Source of the DNA: Paenibacillus ihumii
GTDB lineage: Bacteria; Bacillota; Bacilli; Paenibacillales; Paenibacillaceae
Assembly: GCF_001403875.1 (NCBI RefSeq)
Contig: NZ_LN884299.1
Coordinates: forward strand, 2,170,117 to 2,234,116
Direction of reading: 5' to 3'
DNA length: 64,000 nt
The notes under the pieces were generated by a model that saw nothing but the letters and a program-made list of their open reading frames with translations, did not search any database and was not told the DNA's origin. A program made the position numbers and the translations under genes. Below are positions 34,764-43,375 of this stretch, one piece after another; the first letter of the stretch is position 1, and the number at the start of each line of letters is the position of its first letter.

Positions 34764-35174
34764 TTACCACTCCTTACCGCCGGGTAGTTGGATACTGGCC
34801 CAACTGCTTACATCGCATTGGCCATATTCATTATCACCCACAGCCATCACCGTGCCGTCTGATTTAAGGCCGATGGTATGAGCGCAACCTGCCGCAACTG
34901 CTACAATATCGCACCAATCACTCACATTGCATTGACCATACTCATTCCAGCCCACAGCTGCCACCGTACCGTCCGATTTAAGCCCGATGGTATGATGACT
35001 ACCCACCGCTATCGCCATAATACCGCTCCAGTCGCTCACATCGCATTGACCTACCTTATTTTGACCAACAGCCGTCACCGTGCCATCCGATTTAAGACCA
35101 ACAGTATGACGACGACCTGCCGCTATGGTATTTTTGGGAGTTGCCCATATCTTGTTGAACTCAAGATTCCCCAT
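34764..35174 (-). CDS. Short RCC1-repeat protein
   Basis: 136 residues from the ATG behind GGGGGAG. It has three clear RCC1-type repeats of about 41 residues, each reading AxGxxHTxGLKSDGTVxAVGxNxxGQC(D/N)VSxW, with near-identical DNA, and starts with a short non-repeat head (MGNLEFNKIWATPKN). Full RCC1 propellers have seven blades, so three repeats would need oligomerisation or be a truncated form. No signal peptide. Function unknown; RCC1-like proteins are binding platforms. The repeats look recently duplicated. Confidence 0.75.
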   Translation of the reverse strand: MGNLEFNKIWATPKNTIAAGRRHTVGLKSDGTVTAVGQNKVGQCDVSDWSGIMAIAVGSHHTIGLKSDGTVAAVGWNEYGQCNVSDWCDIVAVAAGCAHTIGLKSDGTVMAVGDNEYGQCDVSSWASIQLPGGKEW

Positions 35175-35249
35175 TTCTATTCTCCCCCTTGTTTTTTCTT
35201 TCCAACTTAGACCATACAACATTCATGCAAGTGCTAAGGTATCCCCAAC

Positions 35250-35486
35250 TTGGCCCCATCAATCACGCCCGGATATGGATTAAAAACGCTCGAATATTTC
35301 GTATTATACTATTCTCATTTGGATAATCTACCAATCATCAGTACGTTCTCCCGCTACCACTATCTTAATGCACCTAAGCAACTCATGAATACGAGCAATT
35401 ATTATGCTGTTCCACTCGCAACAATGTTTGCAACCAGTACAAAATCCTCAATGGCGGACGTCATAGCCCAAAATAATGTTTTCAGC
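35250..35486 (+). other. Possible gene remnant before a strong terminator
   Basis: An open frame begins just after a stop codon and reads TPGYGLKTLEYFVLYYSHLD and later TSNYYAVPLATMFATS, a protein-like aromatic sequence, and ends at the strong hairpin at 35487. There is no start codon with a ribosome site. I suspect the tail of a decayed gene but cannot name the family; it may also be chance. The rest of 35175-35655 shows nothing else. Confidence 0.2.
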
Positions 35487-35528
35487 AAAACCCAGTCTTG
35501 TCCCCGGTTCAGGGCAAGACTGGGTTTT
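35487..35528. terminator. Strong bidirectional terminator
   Basis: AAAACCCAGTCTTG and CAAGACTGGGTTTT form a perfect 14-base stem with inner CCC/GGG pairing. Confidence 0.85.
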
Positions 35529-35655
35529 AAAAACATGAAGGCCGAGAATATCGCATGCTGCGTAAATGCAGAGTAATAAAACCATATTGTAACGGGAAGT
35601 ATAACAGCGATTTAAGATGAGCTTGCTTTGCCGGAAATATGAATAAGGGGTGGAA

Positions 35656-36564
35656 ATGATGAAGGTAGTGGTGACAGGAGCAGCCGGAAAAATCGGCCGT
35701 TGGGCGGTAAGAACCCTATTGGAAGCTGGTCATGATGTTATAGCCACAGATCGATTATTACGCGAAGAATCTGCATCAAAAAATTTTATTCAAGCGGAGC
35801 TACGTGATTATGGTCAAGTCTGTCAGCTTTTAATGGGAAGTGATGCCGTTGTCCATCTTGGGAATATCCCAACTGATGTAAGGAATACGCCCCAGGCGAT
35901 ATTCGAGAATAATATGCTAGTTAATTTTAACATTCTTGAAGCATGTAAAGATTTTAAAATCCCAAAGCTGGTATGGGCTTCAAGCGAAACGGTTTTGGGC
36001 TATCCGTTTGTCCCGGAACAACTGGATTACCTACCTGTTGATGAAGAGCATCCAACTACTGCAAAGTCATCCTATGCCATGGCTAAACTGCTAACAGAAC
36101 ACCTAACAGGCATGTATCATAAACTTACGAATCAACAGCTCGTCACTCTTCGTTTCGCGAATATGTATGAACCTGATGAGTATGAAAAAATCCCTATTAT
36201 GCATTGGAATGAAGAACAAAAGAATATTCAAAAGAAAAACGCCTGGGCCTATTGCGATGTTAGAGATGCAGCTAATGCCTGTCTTCTTGCAATAGAGAAG
36301 GACAATTTAGGTAATCAGGTATTCCATATCACTGCCCCGGATACCATCATGCCGGATCTTAGCCAGGATTTAGTCAAACGATTTTTTCCAAATGTGCCCT
36401 TAAAGAGAGAGGTTCAGGGACATGAGACGCTGATGGCAATAGATAAGGCAAGGGATATACTTGGATATGAACCGCGTTATTCATGGAGGAGTGTTCTTCA
36501 TAACGATGGTTCATCGAAGGCTCTGCCTGAAGATCAACTTGCTTTATCGAAAACAAACATATAA
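35656..36564 (+). CDS. NAD(P)-dependent epimerase/dehydratase family protein
   Basis: About 302 residues; ATG at 35656 or 35659 behind AGGGGTGG. An extended SDR: glycine motif VVVTGAAGKIGRWAV at the N-terminus, NNMLVNFNILEACKDF, the catalytic region KLVWASSETVLGYPF and, further on, SSYAMAKLLTEHL carrying the YxxxK motif (Tyr and Lys present). Substrate is probably a nucleotide-sugar or similar, but the C-terminal domain gives no sure hint. Single gene ending at a hairpin terminator. Confidence 0.88.
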   Translation: MMKVVVTGAAGKIGRWAVRTLLEAGHDVIATDRLLREESASKNFIQAELRDYGQVCQLLMGSDAVVHLGNIPTDVRNTPQAIFENNMLVNFNILEACKDFKIPKLVWASSETVLGYPFVPEQLDYLPVDEEHPTTAKSSYAMAKLLTEHLTGMYHKLTNQQLVTLRFANMYEPDEYEKIPIMHWNEEQKNIQKKNAWAYCDVRDAANACLLAIEKDNLGNQVFHITAPDTIMPDLSQDLVKRFFPNVPLKREVQGHETLMAIDKARDILGYEPRYSWRSVLHNDGSSKALPEDQLALSKTNI

Positions 36565-36592
36565 GTGGAGATATTGAAAAATACACCGCTTC

Positions 36593-36637
36593 AAAGAAAA
36601 TGAGCTCAGGCAATGAAGTCCTAGCTCATTTTTCTTT
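36593..36637 (+). terminator. Terminator of the epimerase gene
   Basis: AAAGAAAATGAGCT pairs with AGCTCATTTTTCTTT, 29 bases after the stop codon. Confidence 0.8.
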
Positions 36638-37026
36638 GACTTGGGATAGAACCAGATTGAAGTCGTGGAGCGATAATAGCTATTTGTCCCTCCAACCAAG
36701 ATAAATCCACAAAGATTTAAATTAAGCGGCTCGCGGTCTCTTCGCCGTTGTTCCGTGTGGATGGAATCGTTTGCCCCCTAGCGTTCTCATCAGACAGACA
36801 TTAGGCTTATCGTAATCTTTAAAACACAAAAAGCCGCTGATATGCAGCTTTTTAAGCATATATGCTCTTTACATCTTGCTCATCTAGAAACTCTTGTTTT
36901 GTCTTGGACGTTACTACCCCTGTCTTCAATACCTAGTTGGCGCAAGGAGACAGCCCCTGGTATCCCCAGCACTAACACGAGATCCTGCCCGGTCAGTTCC
37001 CGCTGAAATCCATTTCAGGTCAATAG
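36638..37026. other. Intergenic region without a supported gene
   Basis: About 390 bases. The only structure I see is a weak hairpin at 36828-36853 (AAAAAGC/GCTTTTT). No convincing open frame. Confidence 0.5.
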
Positions 37027-37977
37027 CTATATCGATTGGCGCACAATAATGTGATAAGGAATCTCTACCTTATCCCTTGACTTCCCAATGGCAAGGTCAA
37101 AGGCCGATTCACCCACTTTAACCAATTGATGATCAACCGTGGAGAGGCGCAGCCCAATTCCAACCGGCTGATTCTCTTGGCCAATAATCGCCAAATCCTT
37201 TGGCACCTCCAATTGTAAGCTTCTAGCATACTGATAAATACCTGCTGCAACCTCGTCACCGTTCGCATAGACTGCAGTCGGTCTATGATCCATATTAAGC
37301 AGTTGCTGAGCCGCTCTTACCCCGTCATCAATGCTATAGCAATCCCTAATATGGTATGCGGGCGGCAGTTCGCCAAATATGTGCTTATATGCTTTTATCG
37401 TCAGTTGAGTACTGTTGCTCTCTTCTCCCCTTGCAGTCGTAAAAGCAACCCGGGAATGTCCTTTATCCTTTAGCAGTTGAAAAGTGTCTATGAATGAAGC
37501 AAATCGATCCATATATGCACAGCCAATCTCAGGATGCTCCGTAAATTCGCATGCGACGATCGTTCCATACTTTGTATATGGAATAATGCGTTCCCAGGTG
37601 TTGGACCGTGAGGTAATGATGATCCCATCCAACTGTTTATTTTTCAGCATGTTAAAATAGCTAAGCTCTTTGTCCGGGTCATACTTTGTAGGCAGGACCA
37701 CCGTGGTATAATCCCGTTCAACCGATCGGTTAAGCACACCATAAAGAAGTTGATCAAAGGCTTGATTGTTGTTGTAAGGCATGATCACACCGATACTTCT
37801 TGTTTCCTTGCGAATCAAGTCTATAGCTGAACGGTTGGGCGTATAGTCCAATTCATCAATCACACGCTGTACAGCTGCGCGCTTCGTTTCAGAAACATAA
37901 GGATGGTTATTAAGCACCCTGGATACTGTCGATACGGAAACTCCTGCACGGGACGCTATATCATTGATATTTGCCAT
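37027..37977 (-). CDS. LacI family transcriptional regulator
   Basis: 316 residues from the ATG behind GGGGAAGGTG; the frame extends to 38043 without such a site. The LacI helix-turn-helix NINDIASRAGVSVSTVSRVLNNHPYVSE is at residues 3-31, the hinge helix follows, and the periplasmic-binding-protein-like core (about 60-316) holds GVIMPYNNNQAFDQLLYGV and AIIGQENQPVGIGLRLSTVDH. It represses sugar genes in response to a sugar ligand. No transporter or sugar enzyme is adjacent, so its regulon is elsewhere or lost. It is an orphan regulator. Confidence 0.9.
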   Translation of the reverse strand: MANINDIASRAGVSVSTVSRVLNNHPYVSETKRAAVQRVIDELDYTPNRSAIDLIRKETRSIGVIMPYNNNQAFDQLLYGVLNRSVERDYTTVVLPTKYDPDKELSYFNMLKNKQLDGIIITSRSNTWERIIPYTKYGTIVACEFTEHPEIGCAYMDRFASFIDTFQLLKDKGHSRVAFTTARGEESNSTQLTIKAYKHIFGELPPAYHIRDCYSIDDGVRAAQQLLNMDHRPTAVYANGDEVAAGIYQYARSLQLEVPKDLAIIGQENQPVGIGLRLSTVDHQLVKVGESAFDLAIGKSRDKVEIPYHIIVRQSI

Positions 37978-38112
37978 TGTCACCTTCCCCAAATCATATT
38001 CTTCATCTTTAGTCTTACACCTTATCCGCGTGTAAAGCAACAATAGGCCGCTAGTCCTGAACGCACTTCGTTCATCGCCAAATTGTCAAACTTGACGCCG
38101 GCAAACAAATAG

Positions 38113-38143
38113 GAGCGCTCTTCGCAAGACCGCATGGCCGCTC
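38113..38143 (-). terminator. Possible terminator of the DUF2200 gene
   Basis: On the minus strand GAGCG pairs with CGCTC across a 21-base loop and is followed by CTATTTGTTTG. Weak. Confidence 0.35.
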
Positions 38144-38161
38144 GGAACACTCCCTCTTTTA

Positions 38162-38512
38162 TTATTTACGCAAAATTTTCTCCATTGCTTTTCCCTTTGC
38201 AAGCTCATCGATCAGCTTATCTAAATAACGAATTTCCTGCATCAAAGGTTCTTCAATGTCTTCCACTCGGACACCGCAGACCACACCTTTGATTAAAGCC
38301 CGCGAAGGATTCAGTTGGGGAGCTTCCGCAAAGAATGTCTCAAAGTCTGTCTTTTGCTCCAGTTGCGCTTCTAACTCTTCCTGGCTATATCCTGTCAACC
38401 AACAAATGATTTCATCGACTTCTGTTTTCGTACGCCCCTTTTTCTCCGCCTTCGTAACATAATGCGGGTAGACACTTGCGACACTCGTTGTATAAATCCG
38501 ATGTTTGGTCAT
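38162..38512 (-). CDS. DUF2200 family protein
   Basis: 116 residues, nearly the full length of the DUF2200 family. The signature KHRIYTTSVASVYPHYVTKAEKKGRTKTEVDEIICWLTGYS (residues 3-43) and the end RVEDIEEPLMQEIRYLDKLIDELAKGK are strongly conserved in many bacteria. No function is known for the family. It is probably cytosolic. Single gene. Confidence 0.9.
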   Translation of the reverse strand: MTKHRIYTTSVASVYPHYVTKAEKKGRTKTEVDEIICWLTGYSQEELEAQLEQKTDFETFFAEAPQLNPSRALIKGVVCGVRVEDIEEPLMQEIRYLDKLIDELAKGKAMEKILRK

Positions 38513-38580
38513 GATACATCCTCGCTTGTATGTTTTTCTTTATTTTTATTATAGTAAAAATACAGTCGGTTTTAAACTTG

Positions 38581-39184
38581 ATGCAAGATTTAACAACAGG
38601 AAGAAGTCCAGATCTGCCTTCAGCAGTACTCTGAAATAGACATTCTTATTAACAATCTTGGCATTTTTGAGCCTGTAGAATACTTTGCTATTTCTGATGA
38701 AGATTGGTTCAAGCTATTTGAAGTCAACATTATGAGTGGAGTCCGATTGACTCGCCATTACCTAAAACAAATGATTCACAAAAAAGAAGGCAGAGTCATC
38801 TTTATCGCTAGCGAAGCAGCAATTATTCCATCTCAAGAAATGGCTCATTATAGCGCCACTAAAACGATGCAGCTCTCGCTCTCCCGCAGTTTAGCCGAGT
38901 TGACTACAGGAACAAATGTGACTGTCAATACGGTTATGCCTGGCTCCACTTTAACAGAAGGAGTAGAAACGATGTTAAATACCCTTTATCCCAACGAGAA
39001 ATTGACATTAGAAGAAGCCGAAAAGCGATTTATGAAAGAGAACCGGCCAACCTCCATTATTCAAAGGCTTATTCAGCCAGAGGAAATTGCACATTTTGTT
39101 ACCTTTTTAAGCAGTCCACTCTCTTCGGCCATTAATGGTTCTGCGTTAAGAATAGACGGAGGACTAGTACGCAGTGTGTTCTAA
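38581..39184 (+). pseudogene. 5'-truncated short-chain dehydrogenase
   Basis: The C-terminal two thirds of an SDR oxidoreductase. From about 38600 the frame reads EEVQICLQQYSEIDILINNLG, with the NNLG structural motif, then SEAAIIPSQEMAHYSATK with catalytic Ser, Tyr and Lys, and the normal end GSALRIDGG. The coenzyme-binding Rossmann start (TGxxxGIG) is missing, and the short start at 38581 (MQDLTT) is one base out of frame with the rest. The remaining part cannot bind NAD(P) as an SDR does, so it is a dead gene. An open frame from 38732 remains. Confidence 0.8.
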
Positions 39185-39220
39185 TTAACAGTTTTAGCAG
39201 CCCTGCTTTGTAAAGAGGCA

Positions 39221-39261
39221 TGAACAGGTCCCCGCTATGACAGCATAGGGGGACCTGTTCA
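39221..39261. terminator. Bidirectional terminator between SDR remnant and rph
   Basis: TGAACAGGTCCCC and GGGGACCTGTTCA form a perfect 13-base stem. Confidence 0.85.
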
Positions 39262-39284
39262 CCATTACATATTAATATTAGTCA

Positions 39285-41903
39285 TTACAACAATATTTCG
39301 ACATACCCTTCTGTTCCATGCACGCGAATACGCTGCCCGTCCTTGATCAGATGGGTGGCATTTTCTACACCAACAACAGCCGGTATGCCATACTCACGCG
39401 CAATAACTGCTCCATGCGTCATCAATCCACCTACTTCGGTGACCAGGCCTTTGATGGATACGAACAATGGTGTCCAGCTAGGATCTGTAAAGGGGGTGAC
39501 TAATATATCTCCCTCTTCTAAATCTGCATCCTCCATGTTTAAGATGACCCGTGCCCGCCCCTCGATCATTCCGGAAGAAACAGGCAGACCTGCAATCGCT
39601 TCGGCTGGAAGATTGTCTCGTTTGTACTCCCCTGCAATGATTTCACCATCAGACGTGATCACACGCGGCGGAGTTAGTTTTTCAAAAAAATTGTATTCGT
39701 CTTTTCGTTTATTGATAATCTGGTAATCCAGTTCATGGGTGCGGACGGCTTCGTGAAGTTCGTCAAAAGTGAGGTAGTATATATCTTCCTTGTCATGAAT
39801 AACGCCAGCTTGTACAAGTCGATCGGCCTCTTTCAGTAAAGCCTGTTTATAAACGAAGTAGCGTTGAACCATGCCGTATTTGGGATATTCCCTAAACCCG
39901 CTGAAATTCCGGATGAGGTCGATTCTTTGTTTGGTTTCGCAGGCTTTTTGTTCGCCATCTGAACATTGCATTAATCGATTTAATAAGTCTTGTTCTTTGG
40001 CCAAAGCTTCCTGTCGCCCTTGCTCAAATCTACGGCGGCTTTCATGAGGCTCAAATTTTTTGATGTTAGCAAGAATGAACGGGACAAGCGCAACTGGTTT
40101 TTCGCTCCAACGGGTTCTGGTAATATCAATTTCACCGGTACATCGCATGCCATATTTGTCCAGATAAGCATCGATCGCATTTTTGGTTTCCTGCCCTCCC
40201 TCCAACTGAAGCAGCTCATCCCTAAAGTCATCCTCTTTGACCTGTTGCAAATATTCAATGACTTCCGGATAAGGACGGATCACATCTGCGACATCTAATA
40301 ATGCCAAGCCCATCTCAGATGTAATATTGCCCGGTACTGATTGGGAAATCGTGTCAGCTGCGTTTTTTTCACCCAACCACTTGTTCATGTTATCATTAAT
40401 CCATGTTGAAGCATCCATAGCAGCCATGATTACAGCCAAACTTTGCGGGTCAAATAAAATCCTCTTTAATTCCTGGATATCCTTGAGGATAAAATCGAAC
40501 AAATCCACTCCGGATTTCGTTTGGATTTGCTGTTTTAACGTTTCAATCGAGGTTTGACTCTGCTTCATCAAATCAGAAACCATGGACGGATCGGGTTCGA
40601 TTGGTGCTTGAAAATCCGCTGATGATGTACCGTTATTACTTGGGCCGGGGCTCCGGTCTTTGTTCTCATCCGGCAACATTTTTATAAAATCCCCCCGCTC
40701 TATGAGGGTTACAAGCGCATCTTTAATGAGCGGATCGGACTGGCCCAGGGAATCTAGTATGGCTTCACTGCTGGCTGGCGAAGCCAGCAGAGGTGTCACA
40801 TCGACAAACAGCCTTCCGCCAGCTTCACGCATGGGTGCAGGAGTCGTTAACAGATAAAAAGACAACCCCAATGGCTTTATGGGGTCCGTCATCATTTGCT
40901 GATGACCAACGGATACATAGACGTGGTTCTCTTGATCATTCGCTTCAGGGATCGGGAATAACGTCGTGATCGGCCGGCTTTGGACAATGTGGAATGTATC
41001 GTTAACCCAACACCATTCGATATCTTGCGGCTGGCCGAAATAAGCTTCGATCTGTTTTCCGATGCGTGCCAGTTGTAAAATTTGCTCATCAGTAAGTGCT
41101 TGCGTCTTTTGCTGATTAGGATCGATCTGCTGTGTTTCGGTTCCGCCTCTTTTTTGGCCATAGACGGCCAATGTTTTGGTTGCTATCCTCTTCTCGACAA
41201 TTTCCCCATCCCGTACTTTATAACCATCGGCGGAAACCAAGCCCGAGACCAGCGCTTCTCCAAGTCCGAAGCTTGCATCGATGGATAGGAGCTTTCGGTT
41301 AGAAGTGACCGGATCAGCGGTAAATAAAATTCCCGAAGCCTGCGGGAAAACCATCCTTTGAATGATCACGGACAAGCAAACCTGACGGTGGTCGAATCCA
41401 TTTTGCATACGGTAGATCACCGCACGATCCGTAAACAGGGAAGCCCAGCATTTGCGAATATGCCGCAGAATGGCTTCTGTGCCGACGACATTCAAATAAG
41501 TATCTTGTTGGCCCGCAAAAGAGGCATGTGGCAAATCCTCCGCTGTCGCACTAGAACGGACAGCATAAGCCTGCTCCTTGCCAAGCCGGGAGAGATGCTC
41601 CGTCACTGCTTCCACAACATCAGAAGGAATTTCTGCTTCCATAACGGTTTGCCTGATCTTCTTGCAGATTTCCGCAAGTTGGTCTCGATCATCTACGTTT
41701 AGCATGGTTAGTTGATCCAATAAAGCATGATACGTAACGTTTTGTGCGATGGCTTGCTGATATCCCACGGTGGTCACACAAAATCCTTCAGGTACATGTA
41801 TTCCTTCCATTTTTGATAATATGCCTAAATTTAATCCTTTCCCGCCAACGAGCATAAGCTGATTTTTTTCGATTTCCTGGAAACCGAGAACCAGAGAACC
41901 CAT
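39285..41903 (-). CDS. rph: Rifampin phosphotransferase (rifamycin-inactivating)
   Basis: 872 residues; the length and whole domain order match rifampin phosphotransferases rather than PEP synthases of central metabolism. N-terminal ATP-binding domain (about 1-315) with LVGGKGLNLG, EQAYAVRSSATAEDLPHASFAGQQDT and DIEWCW; central rifampin-binding domain (about 325-755) with HVYVSVGHQQMMTDPIKPLG; C-terminal swivelling His domain (about 770-870) with GGLMTHGAVIAREYGIPAVVG, in which the His is phosphorylated by ATP's beta-phosphate and then modifies the ansa-chain hydroxyl. It confers rifamycin resistance. GGGGAG lies 7 bases before the ATG. Single gene with its own promoter flanked by an inverted repeat. 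Confidence 0.93.
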   Translation of the reverse strand: MGSLVLGFQEIEKNQLMLVGGKGLNLGILSKMEGIHVPEGFCVTTVGYQQAIAQNVTYHALLDQLTMLNVDDRDQLAEICKKIRQTVMEAEIPSDVVEAVTEHLSRLGKEQAYAVRSSATAEDLPHASFAGQQDTYLNVVGTEAILRHIRKCWASLFTDRAVIYRMQNGFDHRQVCLSVIIQRMVFPQASGILFTADPVTSNRKLLSIDASFGLGEALVSGLVSADGYKVRDGEIVEKRIATKTLAVYGQKRGGTETQQIDPNQQKTQALTDEQILQLARIGKQIEAYFGQPQDIEWCWVNDTFHIVQSRPITTLFPIPEANDQENHVYVSVGHQQMMTDPIKPLGLSFYLLTTPAPMREAGGRLFVDVTPLLASPASSEAILDSLGQSDPLIKDALVTLIERGDFIKMLPDENKDRSPGPSNNGTSSADFQAPIEPDPSMVSDLMKQSQTSIETLKQQIQTKSGVDLFDFILKDIQELKRILFDPQSLAVIMAAMDASTWINDNMNKWLGEKNAADTISQSVPGNITSEMGLALLDVADVIRPYPEVIEYLQQVKEDDFRDELLQLEGGQETKNAIDAYLDKYGMRCTGEIDITRTRWSEKPVALVPFILANIKKFEPHESRRRFEQGRQEALAKEQDLLNRLMQCSDGEQKACETKQRIDLIRNFSGFREYPKYGMVQRYFVYKQALLKEADRLVQAGVIHDKEDIYYLTFDELHEAVRTHELDYQIINKRKDEYNFFEKLTPPRVITSDGEIIAGEYKRDNLPAEAIAGLPVSSGMIEGRARVILNMEDADLEEGDILVTPFTDPSWTPLFVSIKGLVTEVGGLMTHGAVIAREYGIPAVVGVENATHLIKDGQRIRVHGTEGYVEILL

Positions 41904-41956
41904 TCCACATCTCCCCTAACCATTGGATTGAGAAAAAATCTTTGACAAGAGCTTCT

Positions 41957-42000
41957 CGGGCATGGTATACTCGAGTTGTAAGATGCGACAATTATGCCCG
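41957..42000 (-). promoter_or_regulatory. rph promoter enclosed by an inverted repeat
   Basis: On the minus strand TTGTCG (41986-41991) and TATACC (41964-41969) are 16 bases apart. Perfect 7-base arms CGGGCAT (41957-41963) and ATGCCCG (41994-42000) bracket the whole promoter. The long spacing speaks for two protein contacts rather than a hairpin. Confidence 0.5.
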
Positions 42001-42057
42001 CATTACAGCAGCAATGACGATTTAATTATATCATCGTGCTTCTTTATGAGCAATCAC

Positions 42058-42093
42058 AAAAGAACCTGGCAACATTGCCCAGGTTCTTTTTTA
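42058..42093. terminator. Strong bidirectional terminator
   Basis: AAAAGAACCTGG pairs with CCAGGTTCTTTTTT. It lies 80 bases after the stop of the minus-strand gene at 42174 and probably ends that unit. Confidence 0.8.
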
Positions 42094-42173
42094 TTTTGTA
42101 AATAATTCCAGCGTCATGTTCTTGCGCTGCTTTTTTTGACTCATTCATAGGTTATAGATTATTTAACGGCAGC

Positions 42174-42638
42174 TCAATACTCTCCCTTAATTACGAAAAA
42201 CGAGCCCCGGATTGTCCCAGCTAATTTAGATTTTTGCCTGGCAAACTTGAACTTCCCTTCCAGCTCCTTGGGAACTTCCATCCCTTCAGAAAGCTTGAAG
42301 CCAACGGCCCGCTTCTTAGGGTCATCGATCGTATACAGGACGTTAACCCCTAGACCATCCTCATAAAAAACGAAGGTCCATTTGATATTTTCCACTTGGA
42401 AACGCGACGTTTCTAATGGTTTGGCCGCAAACTCAATACCTCGTTCTTCTTTTAAAATCCGGTTCACATAATCAAGCGTCTCCTGGCTTTCACTAGCGGG
42501 TACCACCGTAAATTCATGTTTGTATTTGTTCATAAAATAACGGGCTTCATTAGCTCGTAAACCAGCAAGCGCTTCTGCTACGGGTGAAGACTCTAGACCA
42601 GCCGTAGATACGTTTTTAAAGTCAACGATATAGGACAT
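42174..42638 (-). CDS. Conserved hypothetical protein
   Basis: 154 residues from the ATG 8 bases behind GGAG; the frame runs back to 42716 through a direct repeat and is not used. The protein starts MSYIVDFKNVSTAGLESSPVAE, has a charged middle (RYFMNKYKHEFTVVPASES) and ends in KFKFARQKSKLAGTIRGSFFV. It has no signal or membrane segment. It feels like a conserved Bacillota family, but I cannot assign a function. It follows a GyrI-like gene in the same direction and, with the divergent WYL regulator, probably forms one inducible unit. Confidence 0.65.
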   Translation of the reverse strand: MSYIVDFKNVSTAGLESSPVAEALAGLRANEARYFMNKYKHEFTVVPASESQETLDYVNRILKEERGIEFAAKPLETSRFQVENIKWTFVFYEDGLGVNVLYTIDDPKKRAVGFKLSEGMEVPKELEGKFKFARQKSKLAGTIRGSFFVIKGEY

Positions 42639-42654
42639 GTTCATCTCTCCTAAA

Positions 42655-42778
42655 AGTTTTGTGAGCGTTACTTCTTTGAACCTACTTCGAGCAAAACTTG
42701 CATCGGAAGCATTCACTTAGTTTTGTGAGCGTTACTTCCTCGAACCTGCTTCGATTAACTCGCAGCGGAAGCACCACT
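42655..42778. repeat. Tandem direct repeat of about 62-64 bases
   Basis: Two imperfect copies lie head to tail. Each starts AGTTTTGTGAGCGTTACTTC (42655 and 42719), continues with GAACCT(A/G)CTTCGA and ends with CGGAAGCA. They fill the gap between two minus-strand genes, and the first copy ends just before a ribosome site. Confidence 0.85.
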
Positions 42779-42785
42779 GATCATT

Positions 42786-43265
42786 TTATTTTCGAACCAC
42801 AGGAATCCATATTTCACCAAATACGAGGCCATTTCGCTGCCCCATTTCAACCGTTGCATTTGGCCCGCCAACATAGGCGAAATTTTGTGCTTCCGGCAAG
42901 ACTTGTCCAAAGGCAATGCCAGTAAGCATATTGCTCAACTCCTCAGCCGTGTTCCCTTCCCCTTGTACCACTAGATATTCCCCTTTAGGAAATTGAATAA
43001 CTCTGGTAGCTTCTGGTAGCGTGGCCTCTGTCATGACGCCAGCATAATACATCATTTTGTTATTCACCGCTTCGTTGACGGCAAAAATGTAGTCATTTAT
43101 AGCTACGGCCTTTAGTGCGTCAAGCCTTCCATCTTGTTTGGCAGCCTCCCAGAAGTCTGCCTTCTCCTTGTTTATGCCAGCATAGTCTGTATAATCGCTC
43201 TTAAGCTCAATTCCAATACCTACAACGATAAAGCTGTCCTTTTCCTCAAGCATATAATTTGCCAT
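42786..43265 (-). CDS. GyrI-like small-molecule-binding domain protein
   Basis: 159 residues from the ATG behind GAGGAAGG. It has the GyrI/AraC effector-binding fold without a DNA-binding domain: SFIVVGIGIELKSDY, FWEAAKQDGRLDALKA, MMYYAGVMTEATLPE, RVIQFPKGEYLVVQGEG and the end GLVFGEIWIPVV, which holds the family glutamate. Stand-alone members bind hydrophobic toxins or drugs and can hydrolyse or sequester them. Divergent from a WYL-domain regulator gene 110 bases away, the usual arrangement for these proteins. Confidence 0.85.
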   Translation of the reverse strand: MANYMLEEKDSFIVVGIGIELKSDYTDYAGINKEKADFWEAAKQDGRLDALKAVAINDYIFAVNEAVNNKMMYYAGVMTEATLPEATRVIQFPKGEYLVVQGEGNTAEELSNMLTGIAFGQVLPEAQNFAYVGGPNATVEMGQRNGLVFGEIWIPVVRK

Positions 43266-43303
43266 ATTTAAAACCTTCCTCTTATCTAAATTTATCAAAT
43301 GAT

Positions 43304-43331
43304 TTGTCTTTTCACTTGATGGGTTTATAAT
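43304..43331 (+). promoter_or_regulatory. Probable promoter of the WYL regulator
   Basis: TTGTCT and TATAAT are 16 bases apart, 44 bases before the start codon. Confidence 0.6.
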
Positions 43332-43375
43332 AACCTTAAATCATGTCAAAAAATGATACTGTTTAGGGGGGCCCG

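Noticed and set aside
34764..35174. CRISPR-like repeats
   Set aside because: The repeats of about 123 bases lie in one reading frame and encode RCC1 motifs; there are no unique spacers.
41904..42050. Actinomycete-type rifamycin-associated element before rph
   Set aside because: The known GC-rich inverted repeat is not present; the CGGGCAT/ATGCCCG arms differ in sequence and spacing.
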